Shown here in pieces: positions 20,593-25,684 of a stretch of DNA of 25,684 nucleotides (position 1 is its first letter; each line of letters opens with the position of its first letter). The notes beneath the pieces were generated by a model. It was not told where the DNA came from. It saw only the letters and a list, made by a program, of their open reading frames with translations, and ran no database searches. Both the position numbers and the translations under genes were made by a program. This stretch comes from a virus: IMG/VR virus record IMGVR_UViG_3300000116_000059, positions 13,502 through 39,185 of that record; one strand, written 5' to 3'.

Positions 20593-20843
20593 TCTTTTCC
20601 ATCAATAATAATACGAGCGATGAGATACAAACCAAATGACTTTAGATAACCGATAGCGGCAAGTCCAAAGATACCTGGCATCAGCCAGTTCCATAATAGC
20701 ATAAGAACCAGAGGTTTGCCAAAGAAAAAGATGGTCGAAACAATAGCTGCTACTACTTCTTTCTGCTTCTCTTCTTTCTCAAGTTCTTCTACTCCTGCCT
20801 CTTCAACTTCTTCAACAGTTTTTTTGAAAGTGTATAGAGTCAT
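20589..20843 (-). CDS. Small inner-membrane protein
   Basis: The ATG at 20843 overlaps the upstream stop (ATGA) and is preferred to an ATG eight codons upstream. The 84-aa protein has a Glu-rich cytoplasmic helix (EEVEEAGVEELEKEEKQKE) and then two hydrophobic segments: VVAAIVSTIFFFGKPLVLML and, after a short Trp/Pro turn, GIFGLAAIGYLKSFGLYLIA. A charged tail follows. No family recognised. It lies directly upstream of thyX in the same operon. Confidence 0.65.
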   Translation of the reverse strand: MTLYTFKKTVEEVEEAGVEELEKEEKQKEVVAAIVSTIFFFGKPLVLMLLWNWLMPGIFGLAAIGYLKSFGLYLIARIIIDGKE

Positions 20844-21082
20844 TTTTTCTCCGATGGAGGGTTCCACATCCTAGGGTTGATTGTTCCAGAGGATTGTGTC
20901 ATGTTAATAAGATCGCTCCTATACGAATCCCAATAGTGGTCAAAGATATCAACCTTTTTATCGGCAGTCACTATATCAAACTTAGTAATACCATCTTGTA
21001 AATACTCTACAAGATATGCGGTATATGGAAGTGACTTATCTTTTGCACTGGTGGGATCACAATCTTTAGCAATAAACTTCAA
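20840..21082 (-). CDS. Small hypothetical protein, TTG start
   Basis: Two starts are possible: an ATG at 21097 and a TTG at 21082. The TTG is preferred because GGGGAGG lies about six bases upstream and because it overlaps the preceding stop as TTGA, the usual coupling here; the ATG would precede that ribosome binding site. The 80-aa product starts MKFIAKDCDPTSAKDKS and has beta-rich YTAYLVEYLQDGITKFDIVT followed by aromatic IFDHYWDSY and NPRMWNPPS. No signal peptide, no membrane segment, no known family. Confidence 0.6.
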   Translation of the reverse strand: MKFIAKDCDPTSAKDKSLPYTAYLVEYLQDGITKFDIVTADKKVDIFDHYWDSYRSDLINMTQSSGTINPRMWNPPSEKK

Positions 21083-21540
21083 GAACGACCTCCCCATTCA
21101 ATAGATGGGAATGCCTCTGCTACTACTGCTTTGGTGATACGCTTATAATTTTCGCTCAACCTACCATCCTTTAGCAGGATTAATAGTTCTGCTTCTTCAG
21201 CACAAAGTCCTTCTAAAAGTTGAACAAACATTGATTCCCTCTTGAGGGAAGGTAGTTTAGCGCCACCTTTAAAGAAGCGGTACAGACCACGATACTCTTG
21301 CTCAAGGCGAGTATGGTCTGTACCTGGTGGTGCATCATTAGGAGTATAAGGTACATCTCCTTCAGGCAATTCGCAGATAACACTATCGTCAAAATTGATA
21401 ATCATCAATTGACGGATTGCATTGCTGTTGTATTTACGGAGCAAAGAAATTTTTTCTTGCTTCGTTTTTGCATTGGAGACCTTTCTCAAAATCTCACTAA
21501 TCAGCAACCGAGGGTTGCTATTTTCCATACTACTTGGCAT
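21079..21540 (-). CDS. DUF6433-like conserved phage protein
   Basis: This 153-aa protein resembles a conserved cyanophage family (DUF6433 as I recall it). Seen: LISEILRKVSNAKTKQEKIS, LLRKYNSNAIRQLMIINFDD, ELPEGDVPYTPNDAPPGTDH, LYRFFKGG, LKRESMFVQLLEGLCAEEAE and ITKAVVAEAFPSIEWGGRS. The predominantly helical fold, the P-E-G-x-V-P-Y and G-T-D-H elements and the terminal WGG are the landmarks. Function is unknown. AAGGAG lies before the ATG, 15 bases after the upstream stop. It overlaps the following small gene. Confidence 0.72.
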   Translation of the reverse strand: MPSSMENSNPRLLISEILRKVSNAKTKQEKISLLRKYNSNAIRQLMIINFDDSVICELPEGDVPYTPNDAPPGTDHTRLEQEYRGLYRFFKGGAKLPSLKRESMFVQLLEGLCAEEAELLILLKDGRLSENYKRITKAVVAEAFPSIEWGGRS

Positions 21541-21555
21541 AATTAACTCCTTAAA

Positions 21556-21789
21556 TTAGTCTTCGTCTTCTTCCTCAAATTCATGCCAGTATTGGGTATC
21601 TGGTCTGAGGTAGATAAGTTCATCGTGAATCATATTACCATTTTCATCAAACATTTCTGGATGTGTAACAGATTTAGCATAGGCAGCGTTTTCAATAAAA
21701 TCTTCAACGTATCCCTTTGCCAACCAAGAAACAGAAATTCCTAAAATGAATGCTCCAATGACAACTAAAACAACTAGTGCAATTAACAT
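21556..21789 (-). CDS. Single-pass membrane protein with acidic tail
   Basis: This 77-aa protein begins with one long hydrophobic segment (LIALVVLVVIGAFILGISVS, residues 2-21) and then WLAKGYVEDFIENAAYAKSV and an acidic cytoplasmic-type tail ending EFEEEDED. There is no signal cleavage site, so it is probably an N-anchored inner-membrane protein. A strong AGGGAGG ribosome binding site lies upstream, partly covered by an inverted repeat at 21789-21830. Function unknown. Confidence 0.65.
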   Translation of the reverse strand: MLIALVVLVVIGAFILGISVSWLAKGYVEDFIENAAYAKSVTHPEMFDENGNMIHDELIYLRPDTQYWHEFEEEDED

Positions 21790-21830
21790 GGTTTCCTCCC
21801 TTAAAACCTTTTACAATGATCTGGAAACCA
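21789..21830 (-). promoter_or_regulatory. Inverted repeat covering the ribosome binding site
   Basis: On the minus strand TGGTTTCC (21830-21823) is perfectly complementary to GGAAACCA (21796-21789) across a 26-base loop. The second arm takes in the end of the AGGGAGG Shine-Dalgarno sequence and the A of the start codon. Folding would hide the start of the membrane protein gene. It is a sequence match only; no thermodynamic estimate was made. Confidence 0.4.
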
Positions 21831-21864
21831 ACCTCCTATGTTTGAACTCTTTGATTATTTAGTC

Positions 21865-22101
21865 TCAAATTAGATTGTTTTCTCTGAGATATTTCACAGT
21901 TTCTGTGCAACCTCCTAGTCTCTGAGAGTCTAGCAAAACCTGAGGGAATGTACTACCAGCACCAAATTGAGAGTAAAAATCCTGTCGTGTAAAATCACGA
22001 TTCAACTGCATCTCTGTAAAAGAAAGATTCTTTCCTTGAAGGACCTGCTTTACTTTGGTGCAGTACGGACAACCAGTTCTTGAATAAATTTTAAAATTCA
22101 T
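21865..22101 (-). CDS. grx: Glutaredoxin
   Basis: This 78-aa protein has the classic glutaredoxin layout: a first strand FKIYSRTG, dithiol active site CPYC (residues 11-14), helix KVKQVLQGKNL, strand FTEMQLN, the TFPQV cis-proline segment (TVP-type, 52-56) and a GG-C-T-E helix start (GGCTETVKYL). It reduces disulphides with glutathione and probably supplies electrons to ribonucleotide reductase during phage dNTP synthesis. An AGAGG ribosome binding site precedes the ATG. The terminator of the upstream beta-barrel gene ends only 14 bases before this ATG, so expression depends on read-through or an unseen promoter. Confidence 0.95.
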   Translation of the reverse strand: MNFKIYSRTGCPYCTKVKQVLQGKNLSFTEMQLNRDFTRQDFYSQFGAGSTFPQVLLDSQRLGGCTETVKYLRENNLI

Positions 22102-22114
22102 AATACCTCTAGAA

Positions 22115-22139
22115 TAAAAAAGGGACTCCTAAGAGTCCC
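22115..22139 (-). terminator. Rho-independent terminator of the beta-barrel gene
   Basis: On the minus strand GGGACTC-TTAG-GAGTCCC is a perfect seven-pair hairpin followed by six T. A second inverted repeat (22161-22166 with 22175-22180, GAGACC/GGTCTC) lies between it and the beta-barrel stop at 22192, without a T-run. Confidence 0.9.
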
Positions 22140-22191
22140 ATGGGTGTTCCGACTTTTGTAGAGACCGCACGAAAGGTCTCCACATTATTTA

Positions 22192-22563
22192 TCAGAAGGA
22201 GTACTTGACACCCAATTTAGCACCATATCCACGGTCAAGGTCTTCGTCACCTGAACCGACGAACGAGACTTCACCATAAGCACCCAGGGCATCGGTGAGG
22301 GAGACGCCAACGCCTGCCTTACCAGAAGGAACGGTGTCAGCATCACCACCATCAGGAGTGACTACGGTAGCGCCGCCTTGGACGTAGTATGAAGCAGACT
22401 CACCGAGTTCGCCTTCGTAACCCAGGTGAAGGTCTGTTCCAGCACCATTGTACTCGGATCCAGTCCAACCAGCGTTGGTTTCGACGTTGACGTAGGGGCC
22501 AGCGAAAGCGGCACCAGCAGATACAGACAGAGCAGCGGTTGCTGCGAATACAGATTTGATCAT
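22192..22563 (-). CDS. Small secreted outer-membrane beta-barrel protein
   Basis: This 123-aa protein has a clear Sec signal peptide (MIKSVFAATAALSVSAGAAFA, cleavage before GPY). The mature ~102 residues alternate polar and hydrophobic residues in Gly/Tyr/Val-rich strands (YVNVETNAGWTGSEYNGAGT, LHLGYEGELGESASYYVQGG, AGVGVSLTDALGAYGEVSFV, YGAKLGVKYSF). The C-terminal residue is Phe preceded by alternating hydrophobic residues, the usual sorting signal of outer-membrane barrels. Short turns are acidic (PDGGDADTVPSG, GSGDEDLDRG). The gene is GC-richer than its neighbours. It has a consensus sigma70 promoter, a 70-base leader with a small hairpin, and its own terminator. No named family recognised; insertion into the host outer membrane to alter permeability or phage adsorption is inference. 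Confidence 0.8.
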   Translation of the reverse strand: MIKSVFAATAALSVSAGAAFAGPYVNVETNAGWTGSEYNGAGTDLHLGYEGELGESASYYVQGGATVVTPDGGDADTVPSGKAGVGVSLTDALGAYGEVSFVGSGDEDLDRGYGAKLGVKYSF

Positions 22564-22638
22564 TTTGTTTAATTACCTTTTTACTTGTGGAGTTGAACCC
22601 ACAGATGATAGAAGACTCGACTTGTCTCCGTTGAAATA

Positions 22639-22667
22639 AGTATAGCATCTTTAGGGAATGCTGTCAA
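22639..22667 (-). promoter_or_regulatory. Consensus sigma70 promoter of the beta-barrel gene
   Basis: On the minus strand TTGACA (22667-22662), exactly 17 bases, then TATACT (22644-22639): a perfect -35 and a five-of-six -10. The start point would be near 22632, giving a ~70-base leader. A small hairpin TGTGG/CCACA lies at 22586-22603, upstream of an AAGG 12 bases before the ATG. It is the strongest promoter match in the window. Confidence 0.92.
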
Positions 22668-22732
22668 CAAGGAGATGCGATTAATTGAGGCACCTTCAAC
22701 TTGTTGTAATTCGTTACATTAGTAACAGTGTA

Positions 22733-22740
22733 TATTTATA
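22733..22740 (-). promoter_or_regulatory. Possible late promoter upstream of the beta-barrel gene
   Basis: An exact TATAAATA on the minus strand just after the stop of the 77-aa ORF, 170 bases upstream of the beta-barrel ATG and upstream of its sigma70 promoter. It would give the gene a second, late transcript. The surrounding sequence is nearly palindromic (GTATATTTATAC), which may be chance in AT-rich DNA. Confidence 0.55.
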
Positions 22741-22745
22741 CAGTT

Positions 22746-22979
22746 TTAATTTTTAGATTTTGAGCGTTTCTCTTTGAGTCTTCGATCTTCTAGTTCTTGC
22801 CTTGCTTTGATTAGAGATTGTGCTGTCTGCAATCGAGATTCATAGAATCTATTAGGATCAATTTGAAGATCGATAACATCCTCTGGATTGACGATAGCAT
22901 CAAACTCTAAATCATTATCTCCTAGAATCTGTTTTAATTCTTCAGGTAGATTTTCGTTTTTAATTTTAGGTAATTTCAT
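22746..22979 (-). CDS. Small charged hypothetical protein
   Basis: This 77-aa protein overlaps the end of the 717-aa gene by 14 bases. It begins MKLPKIKNENLPEELKQILG, has an acidic centre (DNDLEFDAIVNPEDVIDLQI) and ends in a basic, probably coiled helix (ARQELEDRRLKEKRSKSKN). No signal peptide or membrane segment. No family recognised. The tight overlap suggests co-expression with the large structural protein, possibly as its partner or chaperone (inference from position only). Confidence 0.6.
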   Translation of the reverse strand: MKLPKIKNENLPEELKQILGDNDLEFDAIVNPEDVIDLQIDPNRFYESRLQTAQSLIKARQELEDRRLKEKRSKSKN

Positions 22980-25119
22980 AATACTCGTAACCTATGGCGT
23001 CCCTTGTTGTCCAAATTAAATTACCCCCACCTAAATTAGATAAGTCTGTTGATCTTGCAATGATATTTGCGTCATCTAGAGCACCAGCAATTTGTGTGAT
23101 ATCAGTAATTTTAACATATGCATTACAATCACTACCATCTGCATCTCGATAGCAAATTTTCTTTCCGTTGTCTTCAATAACAAAACCACCATCATTTCCA
23201 AATAACGACATCAGATGAGTCTTACCAGCTTCCATAGTAATTGTACTTTGAACAGAACCATCACTATCATCATGTTGTGTAAAACTAAGACCTTCATGAT
23301 TTGAAGGGAATCCTCCCCACCTTACAGAATCCATCGCCTTACCATTAGTATTTGGATTGTCATCATATTCAAATAAGAATACAACTCTAGCAAAACCATC
23401 ACCTGCAGTTACGATATTGCCCCTATTATCAAAAGTTACTCTAACAGCACCTGGTGTTGTTGCAGCAGGTCGTATTGTCCAAGCAATACCACCAGGATTA
23501 GAATTCCAATTGTCACCATTATCAGTGTTAACAACTGTACATGTTATGGTATGAGCTCCAGAAGACAAGTTGTTGAGGGCATATGTGTTAGAACTAGGAA
23601 CATATGGTGATGTAATAATTCGGGTCCCATCTAAATCCCATGTGCCATCATCATCAACACCGTATTCTAGCACATAATTTCCTGTATAGGGAACATTAAT
23701 ATTCCATGTTGCTGTATGAACCTGGTCAATTAGCATGTCAGAGTTTGATGGGAAGACTGCATAGGTATTCATAAACTGTCCCCAATCATTACTAGCATCA
23801 GGACCAGATCTTACCCAAGGAATATCATTCCCTTGCGTACAAGCTCCACCTCTACAGATTTTAATGTACCAACCACCAGGATTTCTTGACCAATCATATG
23901 CAAGACCATACGGTTTACCTTCAGCATCAACAAATCCTGCTGCAGAGTTAGTACACCTAACAGTCAAACTTAAATTTCTATTTCCAATTAAATTTCTTGT
24001 AGCAGTATATGGAGTGCTCAACGGACCTCCAGCAAAAATCCCTCCAGAAACATCCATGAACGGTAACTGCTCATCATTAATAAAGATTTGCATATTATCA
24101 TCACAACCAACTTCAAATGTATATTCATCAGAAGTTGGAATAGGAATTGTGTAGGTAACTGATTGCTCGTCAAGTGGGAGTGTACAGACTGCGGGGTTCA
24201 CCCAAACACCATACTTATTCCCATCTTCACTCCAAAAACCAACGTTAGAAATAGTGCTAATTGCTGCCACATCTTTGATTATTAATTGTGCATTGCAATC
24301 ATCATCGTCTGAGTCAAAGAAGCAAAGTTCATCATCTCCTTTATTTTCAAACCCACCATATCCAGTACCACCATTAATAATACCCGAATATACTTGACCA
24401 GCTTCAACAGTTATCCAAGTACTATCAGAACCCTCTTCCTCACCACCTGTTTGAACAAAAGTATACCCACCGATACTGAAAGAACTTAAAGCAGTACCAG
24501 CAGTACTTGGATCGTCATCCCATTCAAAATCTAATCTAACTCTACCAGAACCAGTACCATTTACCACTAAGTCACTACCACTCCATTTAGCACTAACTGT
24601 TGACGTTGATACTACCGCTTCTAGACTAGAGGTGACAGGAAAAGTTACAGGTTTAGATCTTTCTTTTCTTTGATAAGTAGCAAGTTCTCCATTAGCACGA
24701 AAAAATTGTACTGTTCTAATATTAATATCCGTATCAAAAGGTGAACAAGTTTCTGGTGTTAGGTTGGGAACAAATAAATCTTCATCTAATCTTAAATTGG
24801 CTACTGAGGAAGATGCCCATGGGTAACAAACTCCATAAGGATCTAGACATTTAGCAAAATCGTCCCATGCATCTGGAGGATTAATCCAATCGTCTATACA
24901 ATCATAGTATGTTCCATCATCTCTCACCTTACATTTTCTACTTCTTAGAATAGGTTCACCAAGATAATAGTTGTAATCATCTGCATTTGGATCATCAAAA
25001 ACTATTACTCTCTCATCAGATACAGAGGTAGCAGATCTCTGTAAATTGCCCAAGTCTAATTCACTAATCCCATCATCACAAATAGGACCAAAATATCCTT
25101 CGGGATAATAATACGCCAT
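22966..25119 (-). CDS. Repeat-built virion structural protein or adhesin
   Basis: This 717-aa beta-rich protein has no signal peptide. The N-terminal ~175 residues are Asp/Tyr/Cys-rich (YYYPEGYFGPICDDGISELD, RSRKCKVRDDGTYYDCIDDW). Four modules follow in A-B-B-A order. A1 (~184-285) has RVRLDFEWDDDPSTAG, TVEAGQVYSGI and DDDDCNAQLIIKDV. B1 (~317-421) has YTIPIPTSDEYTFEVGCDD and WSRNPGGWYIKI. B2 (~466-550) has WNINVPYTGNYVLEYGVDD and WNSNPGGIAWTI. A2 (~567-675) has RVVFLFEYDDNPNTNG, TMEAGKTHLMSL and GSDCNAYVKITDI. The B modules resemble carbohydrate-binding beta sandwiches. A late-type promoter and size suggest a tail-fibre or head-decoration protein. No Shine-Dalgarno is visible; the ATG follows the T-run of a terminator. 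Confidence 0.7.
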   Translation of the reverse strand: MAYYYPEGYFGPICDDGISELDLGNLQRSATSVSDERVIVFDDPNADDYNYYLGEPILRSRKCKVRDDGTYYDCIDDWINPPDAWDDFAKCLDPYGVCYPWASSSVANLRLDEDLFVPNLTPETCSPFDTDINIRTVQFFRANGELATYQRKERSKPVTFPVTSSLEAVVSTSTVSAKWSGSDLVVNGTGSGRVRLDFEWDDDPSTAGTALSSFSIGGYTFVQTGGEEEGSDSTWITVEAGQVYSGIINGGTGYGGFENKGDDELCFFDSDDDDCNAQLIIKDVAAISTISNVGFWSEDGNKYGVWVNPAVCTLPLDEQSVTYTIPIPTSDEYTFEVGCDDNMQIFINDEQLPFMDVSGGIFAGGPLSTPYTATRNLIGNRNLSLTVRCTNSAAGFVDAEGKPYGLAYDWSRNPGGWYIKICRGGACTQGNDIPWVRSGPDASNDWGQFMNTYAVFPSNSDMLIDQVHTATWNINVPYTGNYVLEYGVDDDGTWDLDGTRIITSPYVPSSNTYALNNLSSGAHTITCTVVNTDNGDNWNSNPGGIAWTIRPAATTPGAVRVTFDNRGNIVTAGDGFARVVFLFEYDDNPNTNGKAMDSVRWGGFPSNHEGLSFTQHDDSDGSVQSTITMEAGKTHLMSLFGNDGGFVIEDNGKKICYRDADGSDCNAYVKITDITQIAGALDDANIIARSTDLSNLGGGNLIWTTRDAIGYEYYEIT

Positions 25120-25120
25120 T

Positions 25121-25144
25121 AAAAAAGAGGGTTGTTACACCCTC
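25121..25144 (-). terminator. Rho-independent terminator of purM
   Basis: On the minus strand GAGGGT (25144-25139), loop GTAACA, ACCCTC (25132-25127), then six T. It begins 12 bases after the purM stop and ends two bases before the ATG of the 717-aa gene. A late-type promoter abuts its first arm. Confidence 0.85.
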
Positions 25145-25152
25145 TATTTATT
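25145..25152 (-). promoter_or_regulatory. Late-type -10 for the 717-aa structural gene
   Basis: AATAAATA on the minus strand, one mismatch to TATAAATA. Transcription should begin about six bases downstream, near 25139, which is at the end of the first terminator arm. Late transcripts would therefore lack that arm and escape termination. Confidence 0.5.
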
Positions 25153-25156
25153 TTAA

Positions 25157-25684
25157 TTACTCAACCTCTCCAATAATCCAAGACCTCATACCAAATGGTG
25201 TATCAGAAATCAGAGTTTGAGTTAATGTTGCTACCTCTCGTGGCACCACCAAACAGAATCCAATACCAAGATTGAATACATTTCTCATCTCTTCCTCAGC
25301 AATATCTCCTGCCTCTTGGATCTTGTTAAAGAGTTCTGGTCGTTCCCAAGCAGACCAATCAACATCAACAGTCAGACCTTCTGGAAGGCATCGTGGGAGG
25401 TTCTCAGGCAGTCCTCCTCCAGTGATATGTGCCATGCCTAGGATAGGAACCTCGTCTAATAGGTGCTGTATGAGACGGGCATAGATGGTGGTTGGCACCA
25501 ACAGTTCTGGCATCTCCTTGTAGTAAATATAATTTCTCCACAGCATATCATTGACAAGAGTGTATCCATTACTATGAAGTCCACTACTCTCAATACCAAT
25601 GACTACATCACCAGGTCTGATGTTACTACCATCAACAATCTCATTCTTCTCTACAATACCAGTGCAGAAACCAGCAAGGTCATA
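25157..25684 (-). CDS. purM: Phosphoribosylformylglycinamidine cyclo-ligase PurM, 5' end outside window
   Basis: The frame is open from the right edge to a TAA at 25157, giving 175 C-terminal residues (family about 340-350). Hallmarks: YDLAGFCTGIVEKNEI, IRPGDVVIGIESSGLHSNGY (the conserved G-L-x-S-N-G-[YF]), TTIYARLIQHLLDEVPILGM, AHITGGGLPENLPRCLPEGL (the conserved A-H-I-T-G-G-G-x-x-E-N-[IL]-P-R) and EEEMRNVFNLGIGFCLVV. PurM closes the imidazole ring of AIR in purine synthesis, using ATP. It is a common cyanophage nucleotide-supply gene. It is followed by a terminator, so the purine gene unit ends here. Confidence 0.97.
   Translation of the reverse strand, partial: YDLAGFCTGIVEKNEIVDGSNIRPGDVVIGIESSGLHSNGYTLVNDMLWRNYIYYKEMPELLVPTTIYARLIQHLLDEVPILGMAHITGGGLPENLPRCLPEGLTVDVDWSAWERPELFNKIQEAGDIAEEEMRNVFNLGIGFCLVVPREVATLTQTLISDTPFGMRSWIIGEVE

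Noticed and set aside
20840-21097. ATG at 21097 as start of the 80-aa ORF
   Set aside because: The GGGGAGG ribosome binding site lies downstream of this ATG and fits the TTG at 21082, which overlaps the preceding stop like other genes here.
22586-22603. tRNA T-arm-like sequence (GGGTTCAACTCC) in the beta-barrel leader
   Set aside because: The flanks do not form acceptor, D or anticodon stems, and the stem pairs only as a 5-base hairpin; it is not a tRNA.
22400-22648. Minus-strand 82-aa Cys/Arg/Trp-rich ORF overlapping the beta-barrel gene
   Set aside because: It is an alternate frame of the signal-peptide gene and begins upstream of the mapped promoter start.

Overview
The window is a stretch of a T4-like myovirus infecting marine cyanobacteria (a cyanomyovirus, probably of Synechococcus or Prochlorococcus). 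The evidence is the mixture of T4 core genes (tail and baseplate genes like 4, 5, 26, 48, 53 and 54; replication and late-transcription genes 32, 33 and 59) with cyanobacteria-related auxiliary genes (CP12, CpeT, PhoH, ThyX, glutaredoxin, PurM, a DUF1825 protein). Four phage tRNAs lack an encoded CCA end. The DNA is AT-rich and almost gapless. Nearly everything is on the minus strand; only gp48, gp53 and a small ORF are on the plus strand. No intergenic stretch exceeds about 200 bases.

Layout in minus-strand transcription order, right to left: (1) purM (enters from the right edge), a terminator, a 717-aa repeat-built structural protein and a small ORF. (2) A self-contained unit for a small secreted outer-membrane beta-barrel, with a consensus sigma70 promoter and terminator. 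(3) An overlapping chain for nucleotide metabolism, replication and transcription: glutaredoxin, membrane protein, DUF6433-like, two small ORFs, thyX, FmdB-like, phoH, PD-(D/E)XK exonuclease, gp33, gp59, DUF1825, gp32 and a glycine-zipper secreted protein. (4) A convergent block of gp48, gp53 and a small ORF on the plus strand, sharing a terminator with module 3. (5) A tail module reading left from the gp4/gp48 divergence: gp4, gp54-like, gp26, a -1-frame gp51-like ORF, two related tape-measure-like proteins, and a hub protein. (6) The auxiliary genes cp12 and cpeT, tRNAs Asp, Thr, Asn and Val, then gp5 with its own late-type promoter. (7) Two small ORFs behind a sigma70-type promoter, and a secreted HExxH protein leaving the left edge.

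The most interesting signals are in the tail module. gp26 ends in a perfect -1 slippery heptamer, preceded by a Shine-Dalgarno-like GAGGGA. The -1 frame runs on for 64 codons into a well-formed gp51-like domain, immediately upstream of a tape-measure-like gene. This is the arrangement of frameshifted tail-assembly chaperones (lambda G/GT type). The two following proteins are paralogues over about 200 N-terminal residues. One carries two predicted peptidoglycan hydrolase domains, an amidase and a SleB-like hydrolase, while gp5 lacks the lysozyme domain of T4 gp5.

Regulation can be partly read from the sequence. T4-type late -10 elements (TATAAATA and near matches) precede gp5, cp12, gp26, gp4, gp48 and the 717-aa gene. 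Sigma70-type promoters with 17-bp spacers precede the left small ORFs, cpeT, gp32 and the beta-barrel gene. All functional calls come from reading the sequence by eye; no database search was run.
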